64,000 nucleotides of DNA. Origin: Henricia sp. BOLD:AAB3569. Taxonomy: Eukaryota; Echinodermata; Asteroidea; Spinulosida; Echinasteridae. Each line of letters begins with the position of its first letter. Positions within the stretch are counted from its first letter, which is position 1. Where the stretch lies: assembly GCA_037783545.1 (NCBI GenBank), contig JBBELK010001113.1:62001-126000 (forward strand), in the 5' to 3' direction. The notes under the pieces were generated by a model. It saw only the letters and a list, made by a program, of their open reading frames with translations. It was not told where the DNA came from and did no database searches. Of this stretch, positions 1-12,000 are shown one piece after another. The translations under genes were made by a program, and so were the position numbers.

Positions 1-81
1 TGGATGACTTTCTTTTCATGTTTTTCGCGGGTTAATATCTATTTTCAAGTAGGCCTAGCTGCTTGTTGTTTTGCTTAAATG

Positions 82-3000
82 ATGGCGTCTTCAGCAACAA
101 AAACAAAGGTTCCTAAAGTAGCAAAGGTAGGAGGACAATTTAAACAAAAATCTTCCTGATCTAGCAAGTAGCACTGGCACATGTAGCAACATGGAAATAG
201 CTTTAGACTGGTTCCCGGACCACATAATATTTCACATAGGGCCTATTCCGGCCCTATGCGCACACAAATATGAGGACTGGTGTAGGATCATTGAAATCAT
301 TGTTGATTGGCTGAACAGATTAATCGCTCAACTGTATGCGGTGATAATTAATAAGCTCAACATGCTCAATGCAGTGTGGGACAAAATGTAATTTGTTTAC
401 CACAGCGATTCCGAACACTGACACTAGTCAATAGGCCTACTCTCCAAACCGTGCATTGCAATGCATTTTATAGACAAATCCTCAGTGGTCGGATATGGAA
501 CTCAACCCGAGGATTTGTCTTGTTATGACCGATAAACCATGTAAAAATTGTATTTTTTTTTATAAAACACAAGATTGGGAGGGCCAGGGAAGAATGTCAA
601 GATTTTACTGAGAAAACAATTTTTGTAGGTATGTTTAATAATCCAATCAGGATCAACAGACGCGATCGCTGCTCCGCAGTTTCATCAGCGATTTCATCGC
701 TTAAAAACGAGGCAGTTTGTGAAAGTCTGACCCTCCGGATCTTTGTTAAAAATCGATATTTAACGAACAGAAAGTACCTAGTTTCACTTCTAAATATGCT
801 TACATACCTTTTTTTACCATGTATTGCACCAATTTGTAATCATACACCACATCGACTATCCACAAAGTGAAATTTTTGAAGAAATAGGCGAAGGAAGTGC
901 AGGACACTAAGAAAAAAGAAATAGTTTTTGTTCACGCCGGATCTTTACAAATAAGGCCTGTACATGGCGGTAAAAGGTATGAAAGCGTATTAAGAAGTCA
1001 AACTAGGCATTTTCTGTTCATTAAATAGCCATTTTTGAAAAAGATCCGGAAGATCTGGAAGGATCCGGAGGGTCCGTTTTTCACCCACACCCTAAAAACG
1101 ACCTGCTGGTAAAATATCCCGAAAAACAAAAGCAATGCCAATGATTGCAAAGTTCATTAGTCCATCGTCAATCTACTGAAAAAATAACTACTGAATTTAA
1201 TAACTACAGAAAAATTCTCTCGAAAAATGCATGCCACTTATAGTTTTTGCATGAGAAGAGTTTTGTTTCAACTGAAACTAGTTTTTTACTTTATATTTCA
1301 TCTTTTTCTACATTGTTTTCTACATAAGTGTTTCATAAATCCCAGCACATTATTGTGGAAGCCAGTGTAAGCATTATTCTGCATTATTTGACTAATTTCT
1401 TTGTTACTATATTCTCTCCCCACTCCCACTTCCCCCTCCCCCCTCCCACCAATTTAGGTCAAGAATCGGATGCCAGCTGAGGTGCAGATCACAGCTGAGC
1501 AAATCCTGAGAGAGGCCAAGGAACGCGAGTTGGAACATGTCGCTCCAGTAAGTCTTTCAAGTGTCAATAAAAACATAACAAAACATGTTGACCCTATCTT
1601 GCAAATAGAGTCAGAAGCCAAGTTTTTGCGACCAGTTCTAGAAACCAGCGGCTGATCCAGGATCATTAAAATACAAAAATACAATGAAAATTATGGGCGG
1701 TGCCCAGGGATTTTAGGTGGTATCCGGGTACTGAACTTGTGTGAATCACCACACACATGTGTTTTGTGTGTTGTTTTAGGAGTCAAAATGAACCACGTCG
1801 CAATGCATTAAAGGAGTGTGACCAGATCACTTTTGTTTACCCATAACTCCCCGGGACTTACCTTATGGGTCATGAGATTTTTATATCATAACATCTGTTA
1901 TATTTTTCTGATTACGAAACTGAAACTCCCGCGCTTCTAGGCCGCATATTTCCGAGGATATCGTCGAAAATCCACCGATTATTTGTAAACTAATTTTCCA
2001 GTATCAACGTTTATCCGCTGAAAGCCGACTCGATAGTTTTGTTCAATTTTTTACTAGAAATTGCGAATGTTTTCGGGTTTTTGGGACATGGGAGGTGTGT
2101 ATGGGAGTTACTTGATAATATTGGTAAGTTACATCGAAAACTATTTTCCAGAAACTCTGGTCACGCTCCTTTAAGCATGTGTTGTGCCTTTTCAAACACA
2201 GGAAAACTACAATGAGATGTCCTTAATTTTGACTCCCAAAAGGGCAGTCTGCACACGTCACGTGTGTGGTGATTCGCACAAGCTCAATTGCCAAGAATAT
2301 ATCCATTATATTTTCAAATTTTTATGGACCTGGATCCATTGCTGATTTCTAGTTTGTGGTCGGGAAGACACAGCCCAGAATGTGTGACATCCAACTCATT
2401 TTGACAGATTAAGTCACATACTCTCCTCTGCACTGCTTTTTGTGTAACTACTGAGTACTGACTTAACTAAGGACATGTTGTTACTTCAGCAACTACGTAC
2501 AAGTACCATATTTCTTAGCTTTCAGTTTGTGAGGCTTAAACCTTTTTCTAGGAGAGCACTGTGTATTGCAATGAAATCTTATTAACTCAAATCTCAAGTT
2601 AAAAGTTTGAGTAAAGCAAAGATTTGACTTTAAAAACATGGTGATATTTATTGTTATACTTTAAAAAGAAAATGATTTTTTGGTTTGAATATAAATAAAT
2701 AAAATATTTCTTCTTTACCCTGGGGGAACCTCTCAGTGAAACACTGTTTTTCAGAGGTGCCCAGCAACTACAAGAAACTGCCTAAACATCGAGATACATA
2801 GGCGTGTGGCGCCTTCGGCTGCCGAGCCAGGAACACCAGGGTGAATCCCCTTCTCTTTACGAATGAATGCTCTGGGATCTTTTAAGTGCGTTACACAACA
2901 CACTGGACCAACGGCTTTACATCCCTTCCGAAGGATGGAGCAAGTGTGTTTAAGTGCCTTGCTCAAGGGCACAGGCACCGCAGCCGGGGATCGAACCCGC

Positions 3001-6000
3001 AACCCCAGGTTTTCACCCGAGTAATGCGAGTCAGTGGCCTAAACCGCTCGGCCACGGTACCCCGGTATAACATGGGACGAGAGACAAATCATGTGGCCTT
3101 CATCAGGATTCGAACCCGAGACCTGATTTTCTGGGCAGATGCTCTACCACCTGAGCTACATGTATTAGGCACAGTGTTATGCTCCCTCCGGTTTTTCCTA
3201 TGAACCCAATTTGTTGGTTTGACCTAAAACAGTGTTTTTGATTCATCACAGCTTGGCTTACCAAGATTTCACCGTGGCTTTATCACAGTGTTACTTTTTT
3301 TACTATTTTTTAAATACAGCCTCCAAAACAGAAGATCACAGACCCTGAGGAGCTGCAAGAATACCGTCTCAGGAAGAGGAAAGAGTTTGAGGATAACATC
3401 CGCAAGAATCGAAGCGGTTTCACCAACTGGATCAAGTATGCCAGCTGGGAGGAGAGTCAGAAAGAGATTGACAGGTACGGTGTCCCTGACCTTGCGACTT
3501 AAATTGATTGTATTGACCCAAAATTGATTGTATTGACCCAAAATTTCATCTTATTTTTTCCAGGGCGCGGTCAGTGTACGAGAGAGCATTGGATGTTGAC
3601 CACAGAAACATCACACTATGGCTCAAGTATGCGGAACTGGAAATGAAGTAAGTGCCACAGATGATAATAATAATAATAATTTTAAAAACTATGAATTGTA
3701 GGATAGGCGACAAATCGTGTGTAAAAAAGGTATATTAAGGCGACGATTGGTGTCGCCCTAATATTTTTGAGTTTAAAAATCATTTGTTTAGGTCAAAAAC
3801 CAGGGCTCGACCTTAACGCTAGCCCGGCGTACATTGTCTAGTAAAAACTGCTGTGGGCAAGTAAAATCCACTTTTCAACTTGCCCGGCGGGCTACTTAAA
3901 ACATGTGCACGTTCCTTGTTTTCCAGATGTGATTATTGGAAATAAAACGAACTCTTCAAAGCTTTACCTGTTGCGGCATGCAAACAACGATTGCGCATTG
4001 CATTTTTCCACGTGCAACACACGGCCACAGCTAGCTTGGGTCTGCATTGTGTCCAACACAGCTTGTGTGCAATATACGTGCATAGACATACATGCATCTG
4101 GTATCCGACTGCGGCCCCAGACTGGCTCGGCCCCAAACTCGGCCCCAGAACAACTCGGCCCCCTTTGCCTTGTGTACAAACTCGGCCCCAGACTGACTCG
4201 GCCCCAATTGCCTTGTGTACAAACTCGGCCCCAGACCAACTCGGCCCCAATTGCCTTGTGTACAAACTCGGCCCCAGACCAACTCGGCCCCCATTGCCTT
4301 GTGTACAAACTCGGCCCCAGACTGACTCGGCCCCAAACAGGCTAAACATTTGATTTTTCCCCAAAAGTCCATATACAGTGTGTTTTCAAAGATTTTAAGG
4401 AACTTTTTTTTTTATTAGGAGAGCTATTAGCTCTCCTCGATTATCTCAGAAGAGCAATTTAGGGCTCTCCTGACTTTTTAAAAAATGAAGGACTGAAGAA
4501 GAGGAGGAAGAACTTCCCGACTCCACTACCAGCGACAGTGATTTCTAGCCATAGGGGCGGATGAACAAAAATCAACTTTCTCAGTAGACAGTGCTAGTCA
4601 ATATTCTAATGCTTTTTTTTTTTTTTTTTTCAAACATTTCATGGGCTAGTAAAAATTTCTGTGGGCTAGTAAAAAACACAATTTACTAGCCCAGTGGGCT
4701 ACTCTCAGAAAAAAATTAAGGGCAAGCCCTGAAAACCATTTTTTTTTAAATCGAGAACCATTTTTATTAGGTCTAGAACCGATTCTCTTAGGTCTGGAAG
4801 CATCTCTGGAAGCTTTGGGTAAAAAAATAAGGTGTCATTTTGAGTGAATCTTGCCGAAATTTCGGTGGTCTCCGGGGAGAGTCTTCCCGAAATGTCTCCC
4901 CATTGCGGCATTCAGCGTTGTTTAAAGAACTCTGAATGCCGCAATGGGGCGACATTTCGGAAAGACTCTCCCCGGGGACCACCAAAATTTCGGCAAGAGT
5001 CACTCAAAATGATACCTTATTTTTTTACCCGAAGCTTCCAAAAATGGTTACAGACCAAAGAGAAACACCTCCAGTCCTAATAAAAAATGGTTTTTGACCT
5101 TTAAAAAAATGGTTTTTGACCTAAAAAATTGATTTTTAATCTCAAGAATATTAGGGCGACACCGAAATGTCGCCCTAATAGAGCGCGTCGCTCTAACATA
5201 GCTTTATTACACACAAAATGTCGCCCTATCCTAGCATTCATAGTAATTAGTTCTTATATAGCGCGTTACAAATTTAAATGTGCTGTTCAACTAGATATAA
5301 TTAAAATGCAGTTAAAAGTGCAACAAAAAATCTAAGCACATCAAACGCTAATTAGAGTAGACCATTAAATAAAATACATTTCATATCTAATGCAATCTAA
5401 AAATGTTTACCATTAATCTTGGCTATCAACACAGGGCTGACCTAAATTACTTAAAAACCTGACGGAAATAATGCGTTTTTAGGGCTGATTTAAAAGATGA
5501 AAAAGATGGTGCATTACGGATAAAATAAGGAAGTCTGTTCCATAAACTGGGTGCTGAGACAGAAAAGGCACGCCTGCCATAGTGATCTTGCTTAAAACGA
5601 GGCTGAAGTAAGCGTGTTTCAGTAGAGTAAGCGTGTTTCAGATGAGTCATGTAGATCAGTCTATATTGCTTAAAAGAACACAGATATTTGTATAGTGCAC
5701 ATTATTAAGTATATCATAGTGCTTGACATTATTACCCCTAGTCATTGGGCTCTTGATCGCATTCTTTAATTGAACCTTCTCGACTCCATGGGGAGTATAC
5801 GATACAGCCACTGTTAGCCACTCATAAGCTAATCAAATACAACACCTTCACTGTTATATCGCAGTTACCCATTTGTTTCTGGATGGAGAGAGACTTATTA
5901 TGGCAAAGTGCCTTGCTCAAGGGCACACGTACCATGGATGTGGGCCAATCTGGATTCAAGCTCACAATGTGCAGAACCAATCAATATATATGGGAGCAAC

Positions 6001-9000
6001 CTCATTAGAGATTCAACCTAATTATAATACCATTTATAATACAGCTGTATGCAACCAAGTGTTAAAACTGGTGTGCTTGCACCATTTGTGTACTAGTCTT
6101 TGCTAAAGTCTTGATTTTGTGGAATTCTTCACGTGCATGCAGCATTTAAAAACATAGCTTGTACACCTTGCAATGGTTCGGGTAGTCCTGTTTACCATTT
6201 TGGGTGATGATGGTAGTGGTGTACATGTATGTATACTTCAACTGTATGTATTGCCCAATGCATAAACACTGATACGAATCCGGGCACTTGTTTCCAAAGT
6301 TGGTATCACAATTAATTCTAATGATAAACTTTATAGCCAACAAGGCTATGCAGTGCGCAATATTTAAAATTTTGAAAGGGAAAATGACGTCATTCTCACA
6401 ACCATGCAACAGGATTGCATCAGGATGACATCAGGATTGAACGCTCGTTTCCTCGACTCTAACGCCGAACTGCAAAATATGGCAACTTACATGAAGTGTA
6501 TTTAGATGCAAATTAAAAGTGATTTTTGTTTCAAATGATCAGAAGGAATACAGTTTGAAAAAATAAGCCTCCATGTGTTACTTTTATGACAAACTTTGCC
6601 ATGCTGGCACCACCTTAGAAAAATAAGCAATCTTCTACAAGTGTTTTCTCTTCCTTTAAAATCTTTGAATTTTTCAGACACAAACAGGTGAACCACGCCC
6701 GCAACATCTGGGACCGTGCGATCACCATCCTGCCCCGCGCTAAGCAGTTCTGGTACAAGTACACCTACATGGAGGAGATGCTGGGCAACGTGGCCGGCGC
6801 TCGGCAGGTGTTTGAACGCTGGATGCAGTGGGAACCGGAGGAACAAGCCTGGCTCTCCTACATTAAGATGGAGTTGAGATACAAGGAGATCGATCGGGCC
6901 AGGAACATCTATGAGAGTTATATCCTTTGGGTTATTAAGATAGAACACTTGGTACAATGTATGTTCGTTGGTGTGGGGTGTTATGGCCGAGCGGTCTAGT
7001 GCGTCGAACTTAAGTTCCTGTGCTAGTACTAGAATGTAGGTTCGATTCCGGGCCGCGACGGGTTGTGGCACCTGTGCCCTTGAGCAAGGCACTCAACCAC
7101 ACTTGCTCCCATTCTTGTAATTGGCGGTCTCTCCGCTGTTGGATGTGGTAAATAAATAAATAAAATTGACATTTTAATGTTTTAATTTTGTACATTAAAG
7201 GCCAGTGGATCATTTGCAATGACCCCAAAAAGTAATCAACGAGTTTACAGGGGAAAAGTTCTGAAAGTAAAGATTGAATTAATAGCAACTAGTACCCAAT
7301 GGAAGGTTTCCGCTAAAAATGATATAATTTTACCAGAAAATAATCCGTAAAGATGAAATTATTTAGATCGTTTGCAAACGATTTACTTATTTTTGGTTCG
7401 CATCTACGCAATCCAAAATGCATGGGGGCTGTGCACTGCGTGTGCGTGTTCCAACATGATGCATTTTTATGAATCGCGCGCACACGCAGTATAATGATGT
7501 GCACCACAGAGTGCATGACGCAAGCCACATAGTACCCAATCAACTTGAGAACAAATATTTGAAACACCCCGCCAAGACCAGGAAAACGCATATGGATTTT
7601 CACGCTTTTTTTAAACGTGGTACATTTGACAAAGCTGAAAGTTTGTTGATGTCTTTCTTTTGATTTATAATGGTTTTATTAGCAGAATCGCTCAAAAACA
7701 GATCATCTACAGGGCCTTTAAATATAGTTTCGAGTAACAACAAAAATCTTGCCAAAATGATTTGTAACTGGGAAAAAAGGCTTAAATACCGAGTCCACAC
7801 CATACACATGGGGCTAGCGAGTTTATAGTGGATGCTTTTCGTGCATTAAGCGGAGCAAATCGGGACCTTCGCTTATCTCGAACTCTGGAGACCTCGAAAT
7901 GTTTACCCATTCCCTTGAGTTTCAACTTAACAAGATTTTACTGTATTTCGGCTTTAGGGAGGTGTGTGAAAAGAATAATCTGTGCATAACTTTATATTAT
8001 TCAGCTCAGTACTACATTTTTTTTTGAGTGAACAGGCTTTTTTTTCCTTGACTGTTCATACTTGTCATCTGCCATCCCGAGATCAAGAACTGGACACGCT
8101 TTGCCAGCTTTGAGGAACATAACAGCTACATCTCCAGTGCGCGTAAGGTGTATGAGCGGGCTGTGGAGTTTTTTGGTGAGGAACACATGGATGAGAAACT
8201 GTACGTGGCCTTTTCCAAGTTTGAGGAAAGACAGAAGGAGGTGAGATACACGTAGCTTAGTACAGAAAAATTTCACAATTTTGTCTGTCCACGTTACATA
8301 CGTATAAGGGAAAATTTGTACACAAGCTTTTCAAAAATGTATGTTGTGGAAGCAATTTCTTACCTTTTTGGGCAAAAGTACAAAGGAATTTCTTTAAGTT
8401 TGAGATAAACTGAAGACATCTGAAAGGAATTATTGACTTATTTTTCTAATATGCCCATTACCGTGGAAAGACCCATCTTTCATTTGAGTGAGGTTTTCTG
8501 GTCAAATGGTTCATTAAAATTTTGGAACATTGCAAATCCTGTATATGAGCTTTAAAGCATTACTAAATTCTCAACAAATTGTCCATAGTAGTCTTTAACC
8601 ACTTCGCGACGACGGCTAGGCATTTTCCAATTTATTCCCCTGGAGCGGGAGACTGCACTAGCAGTTTTGGTTATGCAGTATACATGTACATGTATGTCTC
8701 TGGGGCTGGAGACTTGATGACTAGTTTTTATTTCAAGTCGTAAATCAATCTTATTTCCAAAGTCCGGTCACAAGTCATTTTCTCCAGGGTCAAGTCACAT
8801 GTCAAAAACCAAAAACTGACTTGACCCCAAGCCAACAAGATAATAGTGACCAGCTCTGCCCTGGGCACAATTTCATAGAGCTGCTTAAGCGATAGCTGAA
8901 AACGTGTGCTTACTGTAGCGGAAAAGTTGTGCTAACGTTAAGGCTACATGTATTTCACGTGCTTAAGCATGCGCGCGCTTGGAAATTGCCATTGTTGCGT

Positions 9001-12000
9001 CACTATTCTAAGCAAAATTTGTCTCTGCAGTTAGGGCAGGTTTTCAGTTGCTTACGGTTAACAATGTCTATGAAATGGCCTGACACTCGGTTAACAGAAA
9101 ATGGGCTGTTAAAAAGCTCTATGAAATTGGGCTCAGGTCTAATTCATGGGCTAGTTGTGTATAACCGCCCCCAAGACACTCTCACTCAAAACTGCATATG
9201 CAGTTCCCTGTCGCGAAGTGGTTAATAGCTGGAACTTAAATTTAGCGATTGGCCTTTATTTCTTCAGTATTGCATCTTCATTTTGACTGTGAGACTTGCA
9301 TATAATACATATAATAAAGCCTTTCTTGGTCACAAATGTAGAATGCTAACAAGATAATTTTTGTGAAAAAACGTGTCTGTGTCCCTGGGCAAGGCACTTA
9401 ATCCCAGTTGCCTCGTCAACCCAAGCAATATATGGGAAGCTGTTATGGGGAATGCCACAATCTAACTGCTGATAGGTTTGTGCGCCTTGGCCGGGTTGCC
9501 ACCTAGCTGAAGCGAAATGGTTCTGGTAATTTCCTGATGGCAGCGGTAATAATGGCAACAGCCGCCTTGGAATATGTCTACATAGATAGATGGCGCTTTA
9601 AAAATGCTTGTATTATTATTATTATAAAAAAAATGTCTCTGTAGCATGAAAGGGCCAGAGTAATCTACAAGTACGCCCTTGACAAGATCCCCAAACAACA
9701 CGCTGAAGAGCTGTTCAAGTCCTACACCATCCATGAGAAGAGATACGGAGACAGGGCTGGCATTGAAGACGTGATAGTCAGCAAGCGTCGCTTCCAATAT
9801 GAAGAGGTAAGGCTGGATTCACACTGACATTTTATCATGCGTTGCATGTAAATTTGATGCCTTGAGAAAACGCAGTGTAGACAGAATTTGGTGTGAACTG
9901 ACACGTAAGGGGGCATTTTGGCAACACAGACCATATTTTCGATAACCGGCTACAGTTTATCTTGAGAGGTCGCTAATGATGCCACAGCTCATAGACTTGG
10001 ACAAGGCTAAGATGAAGAGGAATTGATTCCTCAAAAATCTGGAATCGCGGTTCTAATTTCCAAAGTGGAATCAATTTTACTTGACTCCGGTGTGGAATTG
10101 CCCAAGCGTATTAAATAACATTAGCTATAATCCCTATAAATTCATCCATTTGTATTAAAAGGACACCAATTTAAGGCAAATCCTGTATATTACCTTTATA
10201 CTATAGGAGGTGAAAGCAAACCCCAGTAACTACGATGCATGGTTTGACTACCTACGGCTGATGGAGACAGACGGTAGTGAGGACATAGTGCGTGAAATCT
10301 ATGAGAGAGCCATTGCTAATGTGCCTCCAGCGCCTGAGAAACGCCTATGGAGACGATATATCTACTTGTGGATCAACTACGCACTGTATGAAGACCTTAA
10401 TACAAAGGTAGGTTGGGTGTTTTAAAATCACCTAAAATTCAAATTCATGTTACACTTGTGTTACATTTTTGTCCTTCCTGGTTACGAGCGTATATTGGAA
10501 ATATGTACACAGGGTTTTTAGAAAGGCATGTTGTCACACTATTTGTAACCCTTTTTGGGCCTAATTGTTATCTCTTCAGAACAACTGAAACTTAATTATT
10601 TTATTCTTTTATTTTGAGACCAGACAAAGGTATTTTCTGGAAAATATGGTCTGTGTTGCCAAAATGCCCCCTTTACCGTGGAAAGACTCAAATGCATTTT
10701 CGTATTGAAACATACCTTTTCTAGAATTCCAGTATTCTCTTTTGGTTTGGTTATCTTCAGGACATGGAGAGAGTGCGACAGGTATACAAGGCATGCCTGG
10801 ACATGATGCCACACAAGAAGTTCACCTTTGCCAAAGTCTGGCTCATGTTTGCACACTTTGAGATCAGACAGAAGAACTTGAATTTGGCAAGAAAAATACT
10901 GGTGAGGATCCAACTGTTAGGGTTTATTGGCAGTCATGATTGTGCAATTCTAAATTCTAAGTTGTAGTCATCAAAACCCAGTCTTGGTCTCAAATGTTCT
11001 TGGTCTCGAACAGGCTGGTTTTGATCTTGTTCTCAGAACCGCTGTTAGGCCCCATCAAAAAAGTTATTATCTTCCAAACGTATTTTTAGGGTCCGCCGTA
11101 TATCTTTTCCTACCTCCATATGCATAGATACTACGTTAGCCCCCCGCGCCGGCCAGCCACCACGCGGAGCATAGCAACATTATAGCTGCCCCGCACGATG
11201 CCATGCCATGCATGGCCATTTTCTAAACACTTTCTTCGTCTATGTTCTAGCAGAATTCGCTAACTGAACCACATGTGCACGCAGCGCAAAGCGCGAAAAA
11301 GACCCCTCTGAGCTGCTCTGAGTGAGCGCTGCATTTTGTGGGGTGTTGTTGAAACTCGGAGGTCGGAGATAACCCGGAGGTATACTTTTTTGTGACCGTG
11401 TAGTACATGCTACAACCTACCTCCGGCTTGTTATTTGGTCAAGTAGCTCTGGGTTTACCATCAACGCACCAACTACATGTTAGTAAAAAAAACATCTACC
11501 TCCGGGTACCTCCGACCGCCGGGTTTTATAAATTTCCCATGTTGGGTGTACACGTCTACGTACGTACGTACAATCATGGTACACGGTTCGTGCATAGTGC
11601 AGGCACGTTGCAACGCAAGGCACGGCAAAACTTATCGCGCTATCGATCGATTGGGCACGGTAGGTACATGTACAGGACTTTGTCCATGCATTTTATCAGC
11701 TGGGCAGATAATAAGAGATCGATTTATTATGAAATTTGGTAAAATTTTGCTTCAATCAGAAAAAAAAGGGCAGAAAACTTTTTAAAAAAATAAAATAAAA
11801 ATGTTGAATTTCGCCGAAAGTGATGCGCGGGGATGATAGTCTAACAATATTTTTTATGGGGCCTTAGTGGAATTTTGGCCCAAGACCCGGGGCGGATTTT
11901 TATAGCCGGGTATCCAACTTAGCCAGTCTCGGCTTAGTCGCTGGTTTAGCCCATTGCAATAAACCAGTCTAACTGAAGTACGGCTGCACCAGCCGAAAAA

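Larger units (their letters stand above)
6920..8061 (+). other. U12-type AT-AC intron of CRNKL1 (intron 5)
   Basis: The 5' splice site is ATATCCTTT at 6920-6928. A branch-site match TTCCTTGAC spans 8044-8052, with its A (8051) 10 nt before the terminal AC at 8060-8061. Joining T6919 to T8062 gives [14 protein letters not shown], matching the conserved HAT region. No GT-AG pair at the same place keeps this alignment. The intron hosts a SINE (6976-7165) and a TTAA element (7195-7721). Confidence 0.93.

Noticed and set aside
191-391. 66-codon ORF in CRNKL1 intron 1
   Set aside because: Intronic, no homology features, short enough to occur by chance.
3905-4372. Five overlapping ORFs of 110-146 codons on both strands
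   Set aside because: They are produced by a minisatellite unit lacking stops; translations are repeats of the same words with no start context or homology.
6916-6925. Exon 5 ending at a GT donor (AGA|GTTATA)
   Set aside because: No matching AG acceptor restores the HAT frame, while the AT-AC pair does so exactly.
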